The notes under the pieces: model-generated
Seen by the model: the letters and a program-made list of their open reading frames with translations, nothing else
Databases searched by the model: none
What the model was told of the DNA's origin: nothing
Assembly: GCA_916720015.1 (NCBI GenBank)
Contig: CAKAPZ010000076.1
Span: 1-5,447, forward strand
DNA: 5,447 nt
Direction: 5' to 3'
Origin: an uncultured Atopobium sp.
Lineage (GTDB): Bacteria > Actinomycetota > Coriobacteriia > Coriobacteriales > Atopobiaceae
Shown here: positions 1-5,447 of the stretch, in pieces
Layout: each line of letters begins with the position of its first letter
Position numbering within the stretch: position 1 is the first letter of the stretch
Translations under genes and position numbers: made by a program

Positions 1-488
1 CTAGAAACATACACATCAAGGGTTCTCTCGCCAATCTGCTCTGCAAATTGCTCTCCCCACTCGATGATAGTTGGACCGTCAGATTCAAGCGCATCGTACA
101 GGCCAGTGTCTTCAAGCTGGTCGGGATCGTTTAAGCGATACAGGTCAAAGTGGTAGAGCGGCATGGTTGTGCCCTCGTAGACCATCTCAATGGTAAAGGT
201 TGGGCTGGTCACGTCGTCCGTGACACCCATACCAGCAGCAATGCCTTTGGTGAGCTGCGTCTTTCCTGCGCCCAGGTCTCCCGTGAGCACCAGCACGTCT
301 CCAGCTTGCAGGAGTTTGCCCAGAATCTGACCAAGAGCAATAGTTTGCTCGGTGGTGGTAGAAACATACGTGCCAACTGCGGTTTTCTCTGGCAGGTTGT
401 TTGCGCTGACGTTGTTCGCGGCGGTGTCGTTGTTTGCAGCAGCGTCGTTCGCGGCAGCGTTATTTGCGCTGGTAGAAAGGTTAGTCAC
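1..488 (-). CDS. tsaE: TsaE, tRNA t6A biosynthesis ATPase (3' end outside window)
   Basis: TsaE is the P-loop ATPase that works with TsaB and TsaD to place threonylcarbamoyl on A37 of ANN-decoding tRNAs, in the cytoplasm. The visible 162 residues show the Walker A motif GDLGAGKT (70-77), then SPTF (95-98), YHFDLYRL (112-119) and IIEWGE (141-146), in the order usual for the family. The frame runs off the left edge, so the C-terminus is missing. The start is the GTG at 488: GAGGAGG lies five bases upstream, and no ATG, GTG or TTG occurs in frame again until codon 65, at the edge of the P-loop core. It overlaps the upstream glycosylase gene by eight bases. Odd: the family core begins only near residue 40, after an Ala/Asn-rich repeat (residues 7-31). 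By the usual actinobacterial order tsaB, rimI and tsaD may follow to the left; this is inference. Confidence 0.95.
   Translation of the reverse strand, partial: MTNLSTSANNAAANDAAANNDTAANNVSANNLPEKTAVGTYVSTTTEQTIALGQILGKLLQAGDVLVLTGDLGAGKTQLTKGIAAGMGVTDDVTSPTFTIEMVYEGTTMPLYHFDLYRLNDPDQLEDTGLYDALESDGPTIIEWGEQFAEQIGERTLDVYVS
396..470 (-). repeat. Degenerate Ala/Asn-rich tandem repeat at the start of tsaE
   Basis: Codons 7-31 of tsaE form about five imperfect copies of a five- or six-codon unit: [25 protein letters not shown]. At DNA level each copy carries a GCN-AAY-RAY core, with third-base and unit-length variation, so the copies are diverged. All length differences are multiples of three and keep the frame. 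The segment is predicted disordered by composition and precedes the conserved ATPase core. Typical TsaE proteins begin almost directly with the core, so this is an added N-terminal arm. Confidence 0.75.
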
Positions 489-1056
489 AAGAGCCTCCTC
501 GAGGGTGTTCCTCAAGCCAATCAGCAAGAAGTCGCAGGTCATCTTTGAGGAACTGCGCCCACTCCTTGCGGTAAATAGTTGATGCGGGATGCATGGTAGG
601 TAGCACGCTAAAGGCGCCTATCTGGTAAAACTTGCCGCGCAGCTCCGTCACACCCTTATCGGTATGCATAACAAACTGCGTTGCAAAATTTCCCAAGCAG
701 ACAATAACGTCCGGCTTAATAGCGCGAATCTGATCGCGAAGGTACGAAGAGCACTCCTCCACCTCGGCTACCTTGGGATTTCTGTTTGAAGGCGGTCGGC
801 ATTTGACCACATTAGAGATAAAAACATCCTGGCGAGAAAGGCCAACTTCTTCTAACAGTGCGTCAAGCTTTTTGCCCGATACGCCCACGAAAGGTTGACC
901 ACTTAGATCCTCATTTTTACCAGGAGCTTCTCCCACAATCATGATGCGAGCCGTGGGATTTGGACCACCAAACACAATGTTGGTGCGCGTTTCCCAAAGC
1001 GGACACTTCTTGCAATCAGCTATCTGCTCACGAATCTCGTCAAGCGTGACTGCCAT
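481..1056 (-). CDS. Family 4 (Fe-S) uracil-DNA glycosylase
   Basis: This 191-residue protein belongs to the thermophile-type (family 4, UdgA-like) uracil-DNA glycosylases, which excise uracil from DNA and start base excision repair. The motif A segment is GEAPG (42-46), in place of GQDPYH of family 1 (Ung). The second active-site motif is LPTMHPAS (152-159). Cys15 and Cys18 (CxxC), Cys86 (in NVVKCRPP) and Cys102 match the number and spacing of the four ligands of the 4Fe-4S cluster in the family. The length is typical. The ATG start shares one base with the alr stop (TAATG), and an AAGGTG site lies eight bases upstream (1065-1070). The last eight bases overlap tsaE. SPO1 phage polymerase-related domains share this fold, but the complete cysteine set and short length favour a stand-alone glycosylase. 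Activity is inferred from the family. Confidence 0.93.
   Translation of the reverse strand: MAVTLDEIREQIADCKKCPLWETRTNIVFGGPNPTARIMIVGEAPGKNEDLSGQPFVGVSGKKLDALLEEVGLSRQDVFISNVVKCRPPSNRNPKVAEVEECSSYLRDQIRAIKPDVIVCLGNFATQFVMHTDKGVTELRGKFYQIGAFSVLPTMHPASTIYRKEWAQFLKDDLRLLADWLEEHPRGGSCD
494..500 (-). promoter_or_regulatory. Ribosome binding site that fixes the GTG start of tsaE
   Basis: GAGGAGG, a near-perfect Shine-Dalgarno sequence, sits five bases before the GTG at 488. It lies inside the codons for Arg-Gly-Gly near the C-terminus of the upstream glycosylase, so tsaE is probably translated by ribosomes finishing that gene. It is the decisive evidence for a GTG start, because no ATG is available in frame before the ATPase core. 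Confidence 0.85.
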
Positions 1057-2210
1057 TAGATGTACACCTTATCGAGGCGCGCACCAAAATTGCAAACTAC
1101 CTCGTAGTTAATGGTCTCGCGAAGATCAGCCATCTCATCTGCGGTGATTTCTTGATCGCCATCTTTGCCAATGAGAGTAACCACGTCACCGTAGCGAATC
1201 TCATGCGCAGGCTTATTGGCATGTGTACCTGCGGTATCAACGGCAATCATAAACTGATCCATGCAGATATTGCCCACCTGGCGGACACGGTCTCCGCGCG
1301 TCAAAACGTCCATGCGATTAGAAAGACTGCGTGCAAGACCATCGGCGTAGCCAATAGGCACGGTAGCTACCTGGATGTTATTGCGAGGAACACGCCACGT
1401 CATACCGTAACTAACGCCATCGCCAACAGCTGGATACACCACGCGCGTCACTCGACCGCGCACGCTCATAACGGGCTGCAGGTCAATGCGGGGAATGGTG
1501 AGCTTACTTGGGTGAAGTCCGTACAGACCAATGCCCACGCGAACCATATCAAACTGGATGTCTTTATGCAGGATAGTACCAGGCGTGTTGTCAGCGTGCA
1601 CCAAGCCAAGCTCATACCCTGCGTTTTTAAGCGTTGTAACTGCTTCAATAAATCGATTAACCTGCAGGTTAAAATCCCAGTTGTCGAGCACATCGGCCGT
1701 AGCAAAATGCGTAAACGTGCCAGCACATTCAAGACCCCTGTGGAAATCGATAGAACCACGAACCTCAAGAAGATCTTCTCGCCTGACACCAATACGGGTC
1801 ATGCCGGTATCAATAACCAGGTGGTAGCGGCCTACCTTGTTAGCTGCAGCGGAAGCCTCGCCATACGCAAGAGCAAAGTCAACCGTGTAGACGGAAGGCA
1901 TGATGTCAAAGCGGACAAGGTCCGGAATGGAGGTAACCGGCGGCTCAGAGAGTACCAGAATGGGGTTATCAATACCCGCACAACGCAGCTCCACGCCCTC
2001 ATCAACTGTTGCAACGGCAAACTGATCGGCACCCACAGACTGCATAGCCTTAGCGCACTGAGCTGCTCCGTGGCCATAGGCGTCGGCCTTGACCACACAC
2101 ATCATCTTGACACCGCGGCTGAGTTCAGCCTTAAACGCCTTTACGTTGTGGCGGACGGCAGAAAGATCAATCTCTATCCAAGCCCATCTATCCTGTGGAT
2201 ATGCCGACAT
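1056..2210 (-). CDS. alr: Alanine racemase
   Basis: PLP enzyme interconverting L- and D-alanine, which supplies D-Ala for the peptidoglycan stem peptide. Numbering from the ATG at 2210 (384 residues), the N-terminal barrel carries the PLP lysine K41 in VVKADAYGHG. R139 lies in DTGMTRIG, H168 in THFATAD, and R224 in the cofactor-binding VRVGIGLYG. The C-terminal domain has the second catalytic base Y268 in VSYGMTW, M317 in NICMDQ, and Y369 in TINYEV. All expected catalytic and cofactor residues are present and the length is normal. A GTG at 2219, directly after the nnr stop, would add three residues, but its spacing from GGAG is only three bases. The ATG has AGGTGA at five bases and is preferred. 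It lies in the same frame as nnr and overlaps the glycosylase gene by one base (TAATG). Confidence 0.97.
   Translation of the reverse strand: MSAYPQDRWAWIEIDLSAVRHNVKAFKAELSRGVKMMCVVKADAYGHGAAQCAKAMQSVGADQFAVATVDEGVELRCAGIDNPILVLSEPPVTSIPDLVRFDIMPSVYTVDFALAYGEASAAANKVGRYHLVIDTGMTRIGVRREDLLEVRGSIDFHRGLECAGTFTHFATADVLDNWDFNLQVNRFIEAVTTLKNAGYELGLVHADNTPGTILHKDIQFDMVRVGIGLYGLHPSKLTIPRIDLQPVMSVRGRVTRVVYPAVGDGVSYGMTWRVPRNNIQVATVPIGYADGLARSLSNRMDVLTRGDRVRQVGNICMDQFMIAVDTAGTHANKPAHEIRYGDVVTLIGKDGDQEITADEMADLRETINYEVVCNFGARLDKVYI
1657..1672. repeat. Perfect 16-bp palindrome inside alr
   Basis: TTAACCTGCAGGTTAA is its own reverse complement and is centred on a CTGCAG. It encodes part of the FNLQVNRF stretch of alanine racemase. 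No T-tract follows on either strand, so it is not an intrinsic terminator. A palindrome of this length is expected in fewer than one in ten random windows of this size. Confidence 0.85.
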
Positions 2211-2215
2211 CAGGC

Positions 2216-2221
2216 TCACCT
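2216..2221 (-). promoter_or_regulatory. Ribosome binding site of alr overlapping the nnr stop
   Basis: AGGTGA begins within the TAG stop of nnr and lies five bases before the ATG at 2210. It favours that ATG over the GTG at 2219, which the site itself covers. Placing the site on the stop codon suggests that terminating ribosomes re-initiate at alr. Confidence 0.6.
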
Positions 2222-3845
2222 ACTCCGCAGCTTCTTCAAAGTCCGCCATAGGAAATGCAATCTGCTCCTCAAGTGCATCGGAGGCAAGACCAATAACGTC
2301 ACAGACGTCGCCGGCCATAGCTCCGCGTACACCGAACTTCTCGGCAGCTAGCTGACCTGCGTAAGCGTGAACCTCGCAGGCAAGCGAGCAGAAGGTGGGA
2401 AGGTCATCAACTTGACCAGCAACCTGAGCCAGACGACCAGCAATGGTACCAGCAAGAACATCGCCAGAGCCAGCGGTTGCCAGTGTGACGGGGCCTGGCT
2501 TTGGTAGCACAGCTTTCTGAACGCCCACGCAACCGGTAGCGGTGCCCTTAGCAACAATGACCAGTTCAGAGCCACCATCTGCCCAGACAATCTTGCGAGC
2601 AGCCTCAAGCTGAGCCACCAGGCTTGCAGGAGGATTGTCCACCTGGTTGACCAGGCGACCAAGCTCGCGACGATGTGGAGTCATAATGAGCGGAGCGGTA
2701 CGACGCGTGAGCTCAGGGAACTCAGGGAGGTTGTTATTGGTAAGGCGAGCAATGCAGTTGAGCGCGTCGGCGTCAACAATAACGGGCAGCTCAGAGTCAA
2801 GCAGTGCAGAAGTAACCTTGACGGTTCCGCCAGAAACACGCATACCTGGACCAACCAAGGTAACGGTACGCATGGCAGCAAGCTGCAGTACCAGTGGAGC
2901 TGCCTCCTCGGTAAACACACCCTCAGCATCGCATGGGAGACCAATAACAGGAACCTCCGGCAGCATCATCTGAACGCTGCTAACAATGGCCTCAGGAACT
3001 GCCAGCGTAACGTAACCAGCGCCCGCACGAGCAGCCGCCTTAGCAGCAAGAACAGCAGCCCCGGGGAATCGACTTGAGCCTCCAACCACCAGAACGGAGC
3101 CACGAGAGTACTTATCGCAGTCGTTGAGTTGAGCGGGAACACAAGCAAGATAATCTTCCAGGTCAACGCGCCATGCAACAGGATCTGCCTCAACAACCAA
3201 GCGCTCAGTCTGCTCGGCCAGAGGAGCCACAACAATGGAGCCGCAAACATCGCGGCCCGCGTCAGCAATAAGGCCGGGCTTCAGCGCAATCATGGTAACC
3301 GTAACGTCAGCAACAACGCATGCGCTTTCTACCTGGCCTTTCTGCGCAGAAAGGCCACTCGGAACGTCAACGGAAAGTACGCGAGCGCCGGACTGATTGA
3401 GGCACTCAATCCAAATATCAAACGGAGCACGAACTTTGCCGTGAAAGCCTGTACCCAGCATGCAATCAAGCACCACGTCAGCCGTTGCCAGCAGGTCAAT
3501 CAGCTCCTGGCGAGAAGGGCCAACAAGCACGGAAACTCCCGCGCGAACGGCGCGCTGCGCCATCTGACGTGCAAGATCGCCGGAAATCTGATCGGGCTCA
3601 AGCGGAGTGACTACCTTAACGTTGCAGTTTCTAGAGCGCAGCGCTTCTGCTGCCACCCAGCCATCTCCACCGTTATTGCCAAGACCTACGAGGATGACAA
3701 CGTTAGAGATGTCCCCTCCCATGCCAAGGGCCTCTTGAGCAGCAGCGTAACCTGCACGGTGCATGAGCTCGGAAACGCTCACGCCCACACGTGTCAGTGC
3801 AATCTCTACACGCTTGATGTCCTCAACATTTAGTACCGGCTGCAT
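2220..3845 (-). CDS. nnr: Bifunctional NAD(P)H-hydrate epimerase / ADP-dependent dehydratase
   Basis: Repairs hydrated NADH and NADPH (NADHX, NADPHX): the N-terminal YjeF_N domain epimerises the R form and the C-terminal YjeF_C domain dehydrates the S form, in bacteria using ADP. The 541 residues show the epimerase half at about 1-210, with GLGNNGGDG (54-62), LDCMLGTGFHG (126-136) and VDVPSG (159-164). The dehydratase half runs from about 240, with KYSRGSVLVVGGS (245-257), then VGPGM, VDADALN, TPHRRELGRL, VAKGTAT and AGSGDVLAGT (458-467), whose Asp462 sits where the family has its catalytic aspartate. Both halves look intact. The ATG start has GAGGAG six bases upstream (3852-3857), inside the last two codons (Glu-Glu) of acpS. 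The last 20 or so residues form an acidic tail beyond the usual family end. A perfect 24-bp palindrome lies just after the PSG motif. Confidence 0.97.
   Translation of the reverse strand: MQPVLNVEDIKRVEIALTRVGVSVSELMHRAGYAAAQEALGMGGDISNVVILVGLGNNGGDGWVAAEALRSRNCNVKVVTPLEPDQISGDLARQMAQRAVRAGVSVLVGPSRQELIDLLATADVVLDCMLGTGFHGKVRAPFDIWIECLNQSGARVLSVDVPSGLSAQKGQVESACVVADVTVTMIALKPGLIADAGRDVCGSIVVAPLAEQTERLVVEADPVAWRVDLEDYLACVPAQLNDCDKYSRGSVLVVGGSSRFPGAAVLAAKAAARAGAGYVTLAVPEAIVSSVQMMLPEVPVIGLPCDAEGVFTEEAAPLVLQLAAMRTVTLVGPGMRVSGGTVKVTSALLDSELPVIVDADALNCIARLTNNNLPEFPELTRRTAPLIMTPHRRELGRLVNQVDNPPASLVAQLEAARKIVWADGGSELVIVAKGTATGCVGVQKAVLPKPGPVTLATAGSGDVLAGTIAGRLAQVAGQVDDLPTFCSLACEVHAYAGQLAAEKFGVRGAMAGDVCDVIGLASDALEEQIAFPMADFEEAAE
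3334..3357. repeat. Perfect 24-bp palindrome inside nnr
   Basis: The 12-base arm TGGCCTTTCTGC is followed at once by its exact reverse complement GCAGAAAGGCCA, with no mismatch. It encodes GLSAQKGQ, directly after the DVPS of the epimerase domain. The mRNA could form a GC-rich hairpin. No T-run follows on either strand, so a rho-independent terminator is unlikely. The number expected by chance in a window of this size is about 0.0003 (5447 positions / 4^12), before allowing for coding constraint. Confidence 0.9.
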
Positions 3846-3848
3846 AAC

Positions 3849-4379
3849 TTACTCCTCGGATTTAACAACATCATCAAAGGTTGTCTCAATTATAGGTTCT
3901 TGCACGCGCTCAAGCTCATCCAACACAGAACGAGCTTCTTTGAACGAACGTGCCAGCTCTTGGGCAGCATCTTCCTTTTGATCTACCTTGGGTTTTACGG
4001 CGTTGGTCACCGCAACCGCATTGGCCACCGCCACGTCTCTGGTATACGAGATAGAAAGCGCAATCTCTTGCACACCCTGCTCCGCCGCAATCTGTGCAGC
4101 CTTGCCAGCCAGGCGAGCCTGCGGCCTGCCCAGTTGATCTCTCTCAACAGAAACATCCTGAAAACCAATACCAGACGAGAAACCCGTTCCTAAGGCTTTG
4201 AGCACGGCTTCTCTTGCTGCAAAGCGGGCAGCATAGTGCTCCGCAGGACGAGCAGTGCGCTCACAATACGCACGCTCGGCATCGGTGAACATACGGCGAA
4301 TAAAGTGAGGGCGCTTCTCAATTGCCTGCTGCATGCGGGCAATCTCAAGCATATCTACACCTATTCCTGCCAGTGCCAT
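3849..4379 (-). CDS. acpS: Holo-[acyl-carrier-protein] synthase with C-terminal extension
   Basis: Transfers 4'-phosphopantetheine from coenzyme A to the serine of apo-ACP, activating it for fatty-acid synthesis. The family core spans residues 1-126: GIGVDMLEI with Mg ligand D9, FTDAERAYC (31-39), then YAARFAAREAVLKALGTG (49-66) with E57 and K61, and FQDVSVERDQLGRP (73-86). The segment SISYTRDVAVA (109-119) matches the C-terminal motif that reads SITHTKEYAAA in Bacillus subtilis, but has Tyr for His. The protein has 176 residues against about 120-126 usually; the extra 50 (127-176) are highly charged and probably helical (e.g. AQELARSFKEARSVLDELER). The ATG has AGGGG five bases upstream (4385-4389). 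It starts 24 bases after glmM and ends three bases before nnr. The core identity is clear; the role of the tail is unknown. Confidence 0.95.
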   Translation of the reverse strand: MALAGIGVDMLEIARMQQAIEKRPHFIRRMFTDAERAYCERTARPAEHYAARFAAREAVLKALGTGFSSGIGFQDVSVERDQLGRPQARLAGKAAQIAAEQGVQEIALSISYTRDVAVANAVAVTNAVKPKVDQKEDAAQELARSFKEARSVLDELERVQEPIIETTFDDVVKSEE

Positions 4380-4403
4380 CGTATCCCCTGGATCTATCTG
4401 CGC

Positions 4404-5447
4404 TTAAGCGCTGAGCCTATACTCCTCGAGTGCATCGAGCACAATCTGATTTGCCTGCTGGCAGAGCTCATCGGTTGGAGCTTCTGCAAGAACGCGCACC
4501 AGAGGCTCTGTTCCGGAAGCGCGGACCAACACGCGACCATTGCCCTCAAGGAACTTCTCGGCAGCTGCAACTGCATCGTTGACCTTAGGAGACTGCATAG
4601 CAGCCTCTTTGTCGGTAACGCGAACGTTAACCAACTGCTGTGGATATAGTGTAACGGGACGAGTCAGCTCAGAGAGTTTCTCGCGCTCTGCTCGTAAGAC
4701 CTCCATAATACGGAGGCTGGTCAGAATGCCGTCACCGGTCTTTGCCAGGTCACCAAAGATGATGTGACCACTCTGCTCACCGCCTAGGCTGTACTCGTTC
4801 TCGTTCATGCACGCATAGACGTACTTATCGCCTACGCTGGTTTTCTCGTAAGAGAGGCCAGCGTCGTCAAAGGCCTTGAACAGGCCAAAGTTGCTCATGA
4901 CGGTAGTGACCACGGTCTGCTTAGCCAGGCGACCATACTTGTTGAGATAGGTGCCACAGACGTAGAGGATCAGGTCTCCATCAACCACGTGGCCGCGCTC
5001 GTCAACTGCCAGGCAGCGATCGGCATCGCCGTCGTAGGCAAAGCCCACGTCAAGGCCGTTCTGAACTACAAAGCGCTGCAGCTGGTCAATGTGAGTGGAG
5101 CCGCAATCAACGTTGATGTTGAGGCCGTTTGGAGCGTTGTTGATAACATGCGTCTCGGCGCCTAGGGCGTCAAAAACAGGACGAGCAACACTGGAAGCTG
5201 CGCCGTTTGCGCAGTCCAAGCCAATCTTGAGACCCTGCAGACTAAAACCACAGCTTGCAATAAGGCTAGAAATGTAGCGGTTACGACCCTGCATGTAGTC
5301 AACCGTGCGGCCAATGGCGTCGCCCGTTGCCAGAGGAACGTCAAACTGGCCGTCAATATAGGCCTCTACCTGCTCAAGGACGTCCTCGTCCATCTTGTAG
5401 CCGTCTTTGTTGACCAGCTTGATGCCGTTATCGGTGAACGGATTGTG
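4404..5447 (-). CDS. glmM: Phosphoglucosamine mutase (5' end outside window)
   Basis: Converts glucosamine-6-phosphate to glucosamine-1-phosphate on the way to UDP-GlcNAc for peptidoglycan. The 347 visible residues begin with HNPFTDNGIK, the end of the SASHNPF loop; the phosphorylated catalytic serine and about 100 N-terminal residues lie beyond the right edge. Then come the metal-binding DGDADR (visible residues 139-144, bases 5016-5033), the sugar-binding GGEQSGH (222-228) and the phosphate-binding RASGTEP (309-315). These identify the alpha-D-phosphohexomutase family. The variant sugar loop GEQSGH, rather than GEMSGH of phosphomannomutases, and the acpS/alr neighbourhood point to GlmM. The frame is open to the last base of the window, so the ATG at 5393 is internal Met, not a start. 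It ends 24 bases before acpS and is the first visible gene of the unit. Confidence 0.96.
   Translation of the reverse strand, partial: HNPFTDNGIKLVNKDGYKMDEDVLEQVEAYIDGQFDVPLATGDAIGRTVDYMQGRNRYISSLIASCGFSLQGLKIGLDCANGAASSVARPVFDALGAETHVINNAPNGLNINVDCGSTHIDQLQRFVVQNGLDVGFAYDGDADRCLAVDERGHVVDGDLILYVCGTYLNKYGRLAKQTVVTTVMSNFGLFKAFDDAGLSYEKTSVGDKYVYACMNENEYSLGGEQSGHIIFGDLAKTGDGILTSLRIMEVLRAEREKLSELTRPVTLYPQQLVNVRVTDKEAAMQSPKVNDAVAAAEKFLEGNGRVLVRASGTEPLVRVLAEAPTDELCQQANQIVLDALEEYRLSA

Noticed and set aside
150..548. A 132-codon plus-strand open frame over tsaE and the end of the glycosylase gene
   Set aside because: It mirrors the tsaE codon register, and the minus strand encodes a clear Walker A and other TsaE motifs across the same bases.
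1768..1779. Perfect 12-bp palindrome AGAAGATCTTCT in alr
   Set aside because: This length is expected about once per window by chance and nothing around it suggests a site.
1152..2351. A 399-codon plus-strand open frame antisense to alr and running into nnr
   Set aside because: It is in exact codon register with alr and nnr, which share one frame, so it is open merely because the sense genes avoid TTA, CTA and TCA codons. Its translation is His/Asn-rich with no recognisable motif, while the sense proteins carry complete catalytic motif sets.
3129..3833. A 234-codon plus-strand open frame antisense to nnr
   Set aside because: Same in-register shadow effect; no family motif in the translation and strong dehydratase/epimerase motifs on the other strand.
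4400..4411. Perfect 12-bp palindrome GCGCTTAAGCGC centred on the glmM stop codon, considered as a terminator
   Set aside because: The possible stem is only about four base pairs and no T-run follows; about one 12-bp palindrome is expected by chance in a window this size, and acpS starts 24 bases after the stop.
4404..5393. Reading glmM as a complete gene starting at the ATG at 5393
   Set aside because: The frame stays open upstream to the window edge and encodes HNPFTDNGIK, part of the conserved catalytic loop, so this Met is internal.
1..5447. CRISPR arrays, transposons, tRNA or rRNA genes, riboswitches, promoters and intrinsic terminators
   Set aside because: I looked and found none: coding sequence covers all but about 30-40 bases, the largest gap is 24 bases, and no spaced direct repeats, terminal inverted repeats of an insertion sequence or hairpin-plus-T-run were seen.

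Overview
The window is a stretch of bacterial chromosome carrying six genes, all on the minus strand and packed almost without gaps. Read in the direction of transcription (right to left) they are glmM (3' part only), acpS, nnr, alr, a family 4 uracil-DNA glycosylase gene, and tsaE (5' part only). The order glmM - acpS - nnr - alr - tsaE is the housekeeping arrangement known from Actinobacteria. The roughly balanced base composition, the protein sequences and the glycosylase gene between alr and tsaE suggest a member of the Coriobacteriia, perhaps near Atopobium, Lancefieldella or Olsenella. That placement is inference from gene content; no 16S or other marker is present.

Layout, right to left: 5447-4404 is the C-terminal three quarters of phosphoglucosamine mutase. 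The window edge cuts the gene inside the active-site serine loop. After 24 bases comes holo-ACP synthase (4379-3849), which carries an unusual C-terminal extension of about 50 residues. Three bases later comes the bifunctional NAD(P)HX epimerase/dehydratase (3845-2220). Alanine racemase (2210 or 2219 to 1056) follows with no real gap. Its stop overlaps the start of the uracil-DNA glycosylase gene by one base (TAATG), and the glycosylase gene overlaps the GTG start of tsaE by eight bases. tsaE (488 to the left edge) begins with a low-complexity Ala/Asn repeat absent from typical family members.

The junctions show that this is one transcription unit with likely translational coupling: several ribosome binding sites lie inside the last codons of the preceding gene. 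No promoter or intrinsic terminator is visible, so both ends of the operon lie outside the window. The products serve cell-wall precursor supply (GlmM toward UDP-GlcNAc, Alr toward D-alanine), fatty-acid/ACP activation (AcpS), nicotinamide cofactor repair (Nnr), DNA uracil repair (UDG) and tRNA t6A modification (TsaE). All are basic growth functions.

I see no mobile element, CRISPR array, RNA gene or clearly new system. The points most worth a second look are a perfect 24-bp palindrome inside nnr, the AcpS tail and altered C-terminal motif, the TsaE N-terminal repeat, and the placement of the glycosylase gene.
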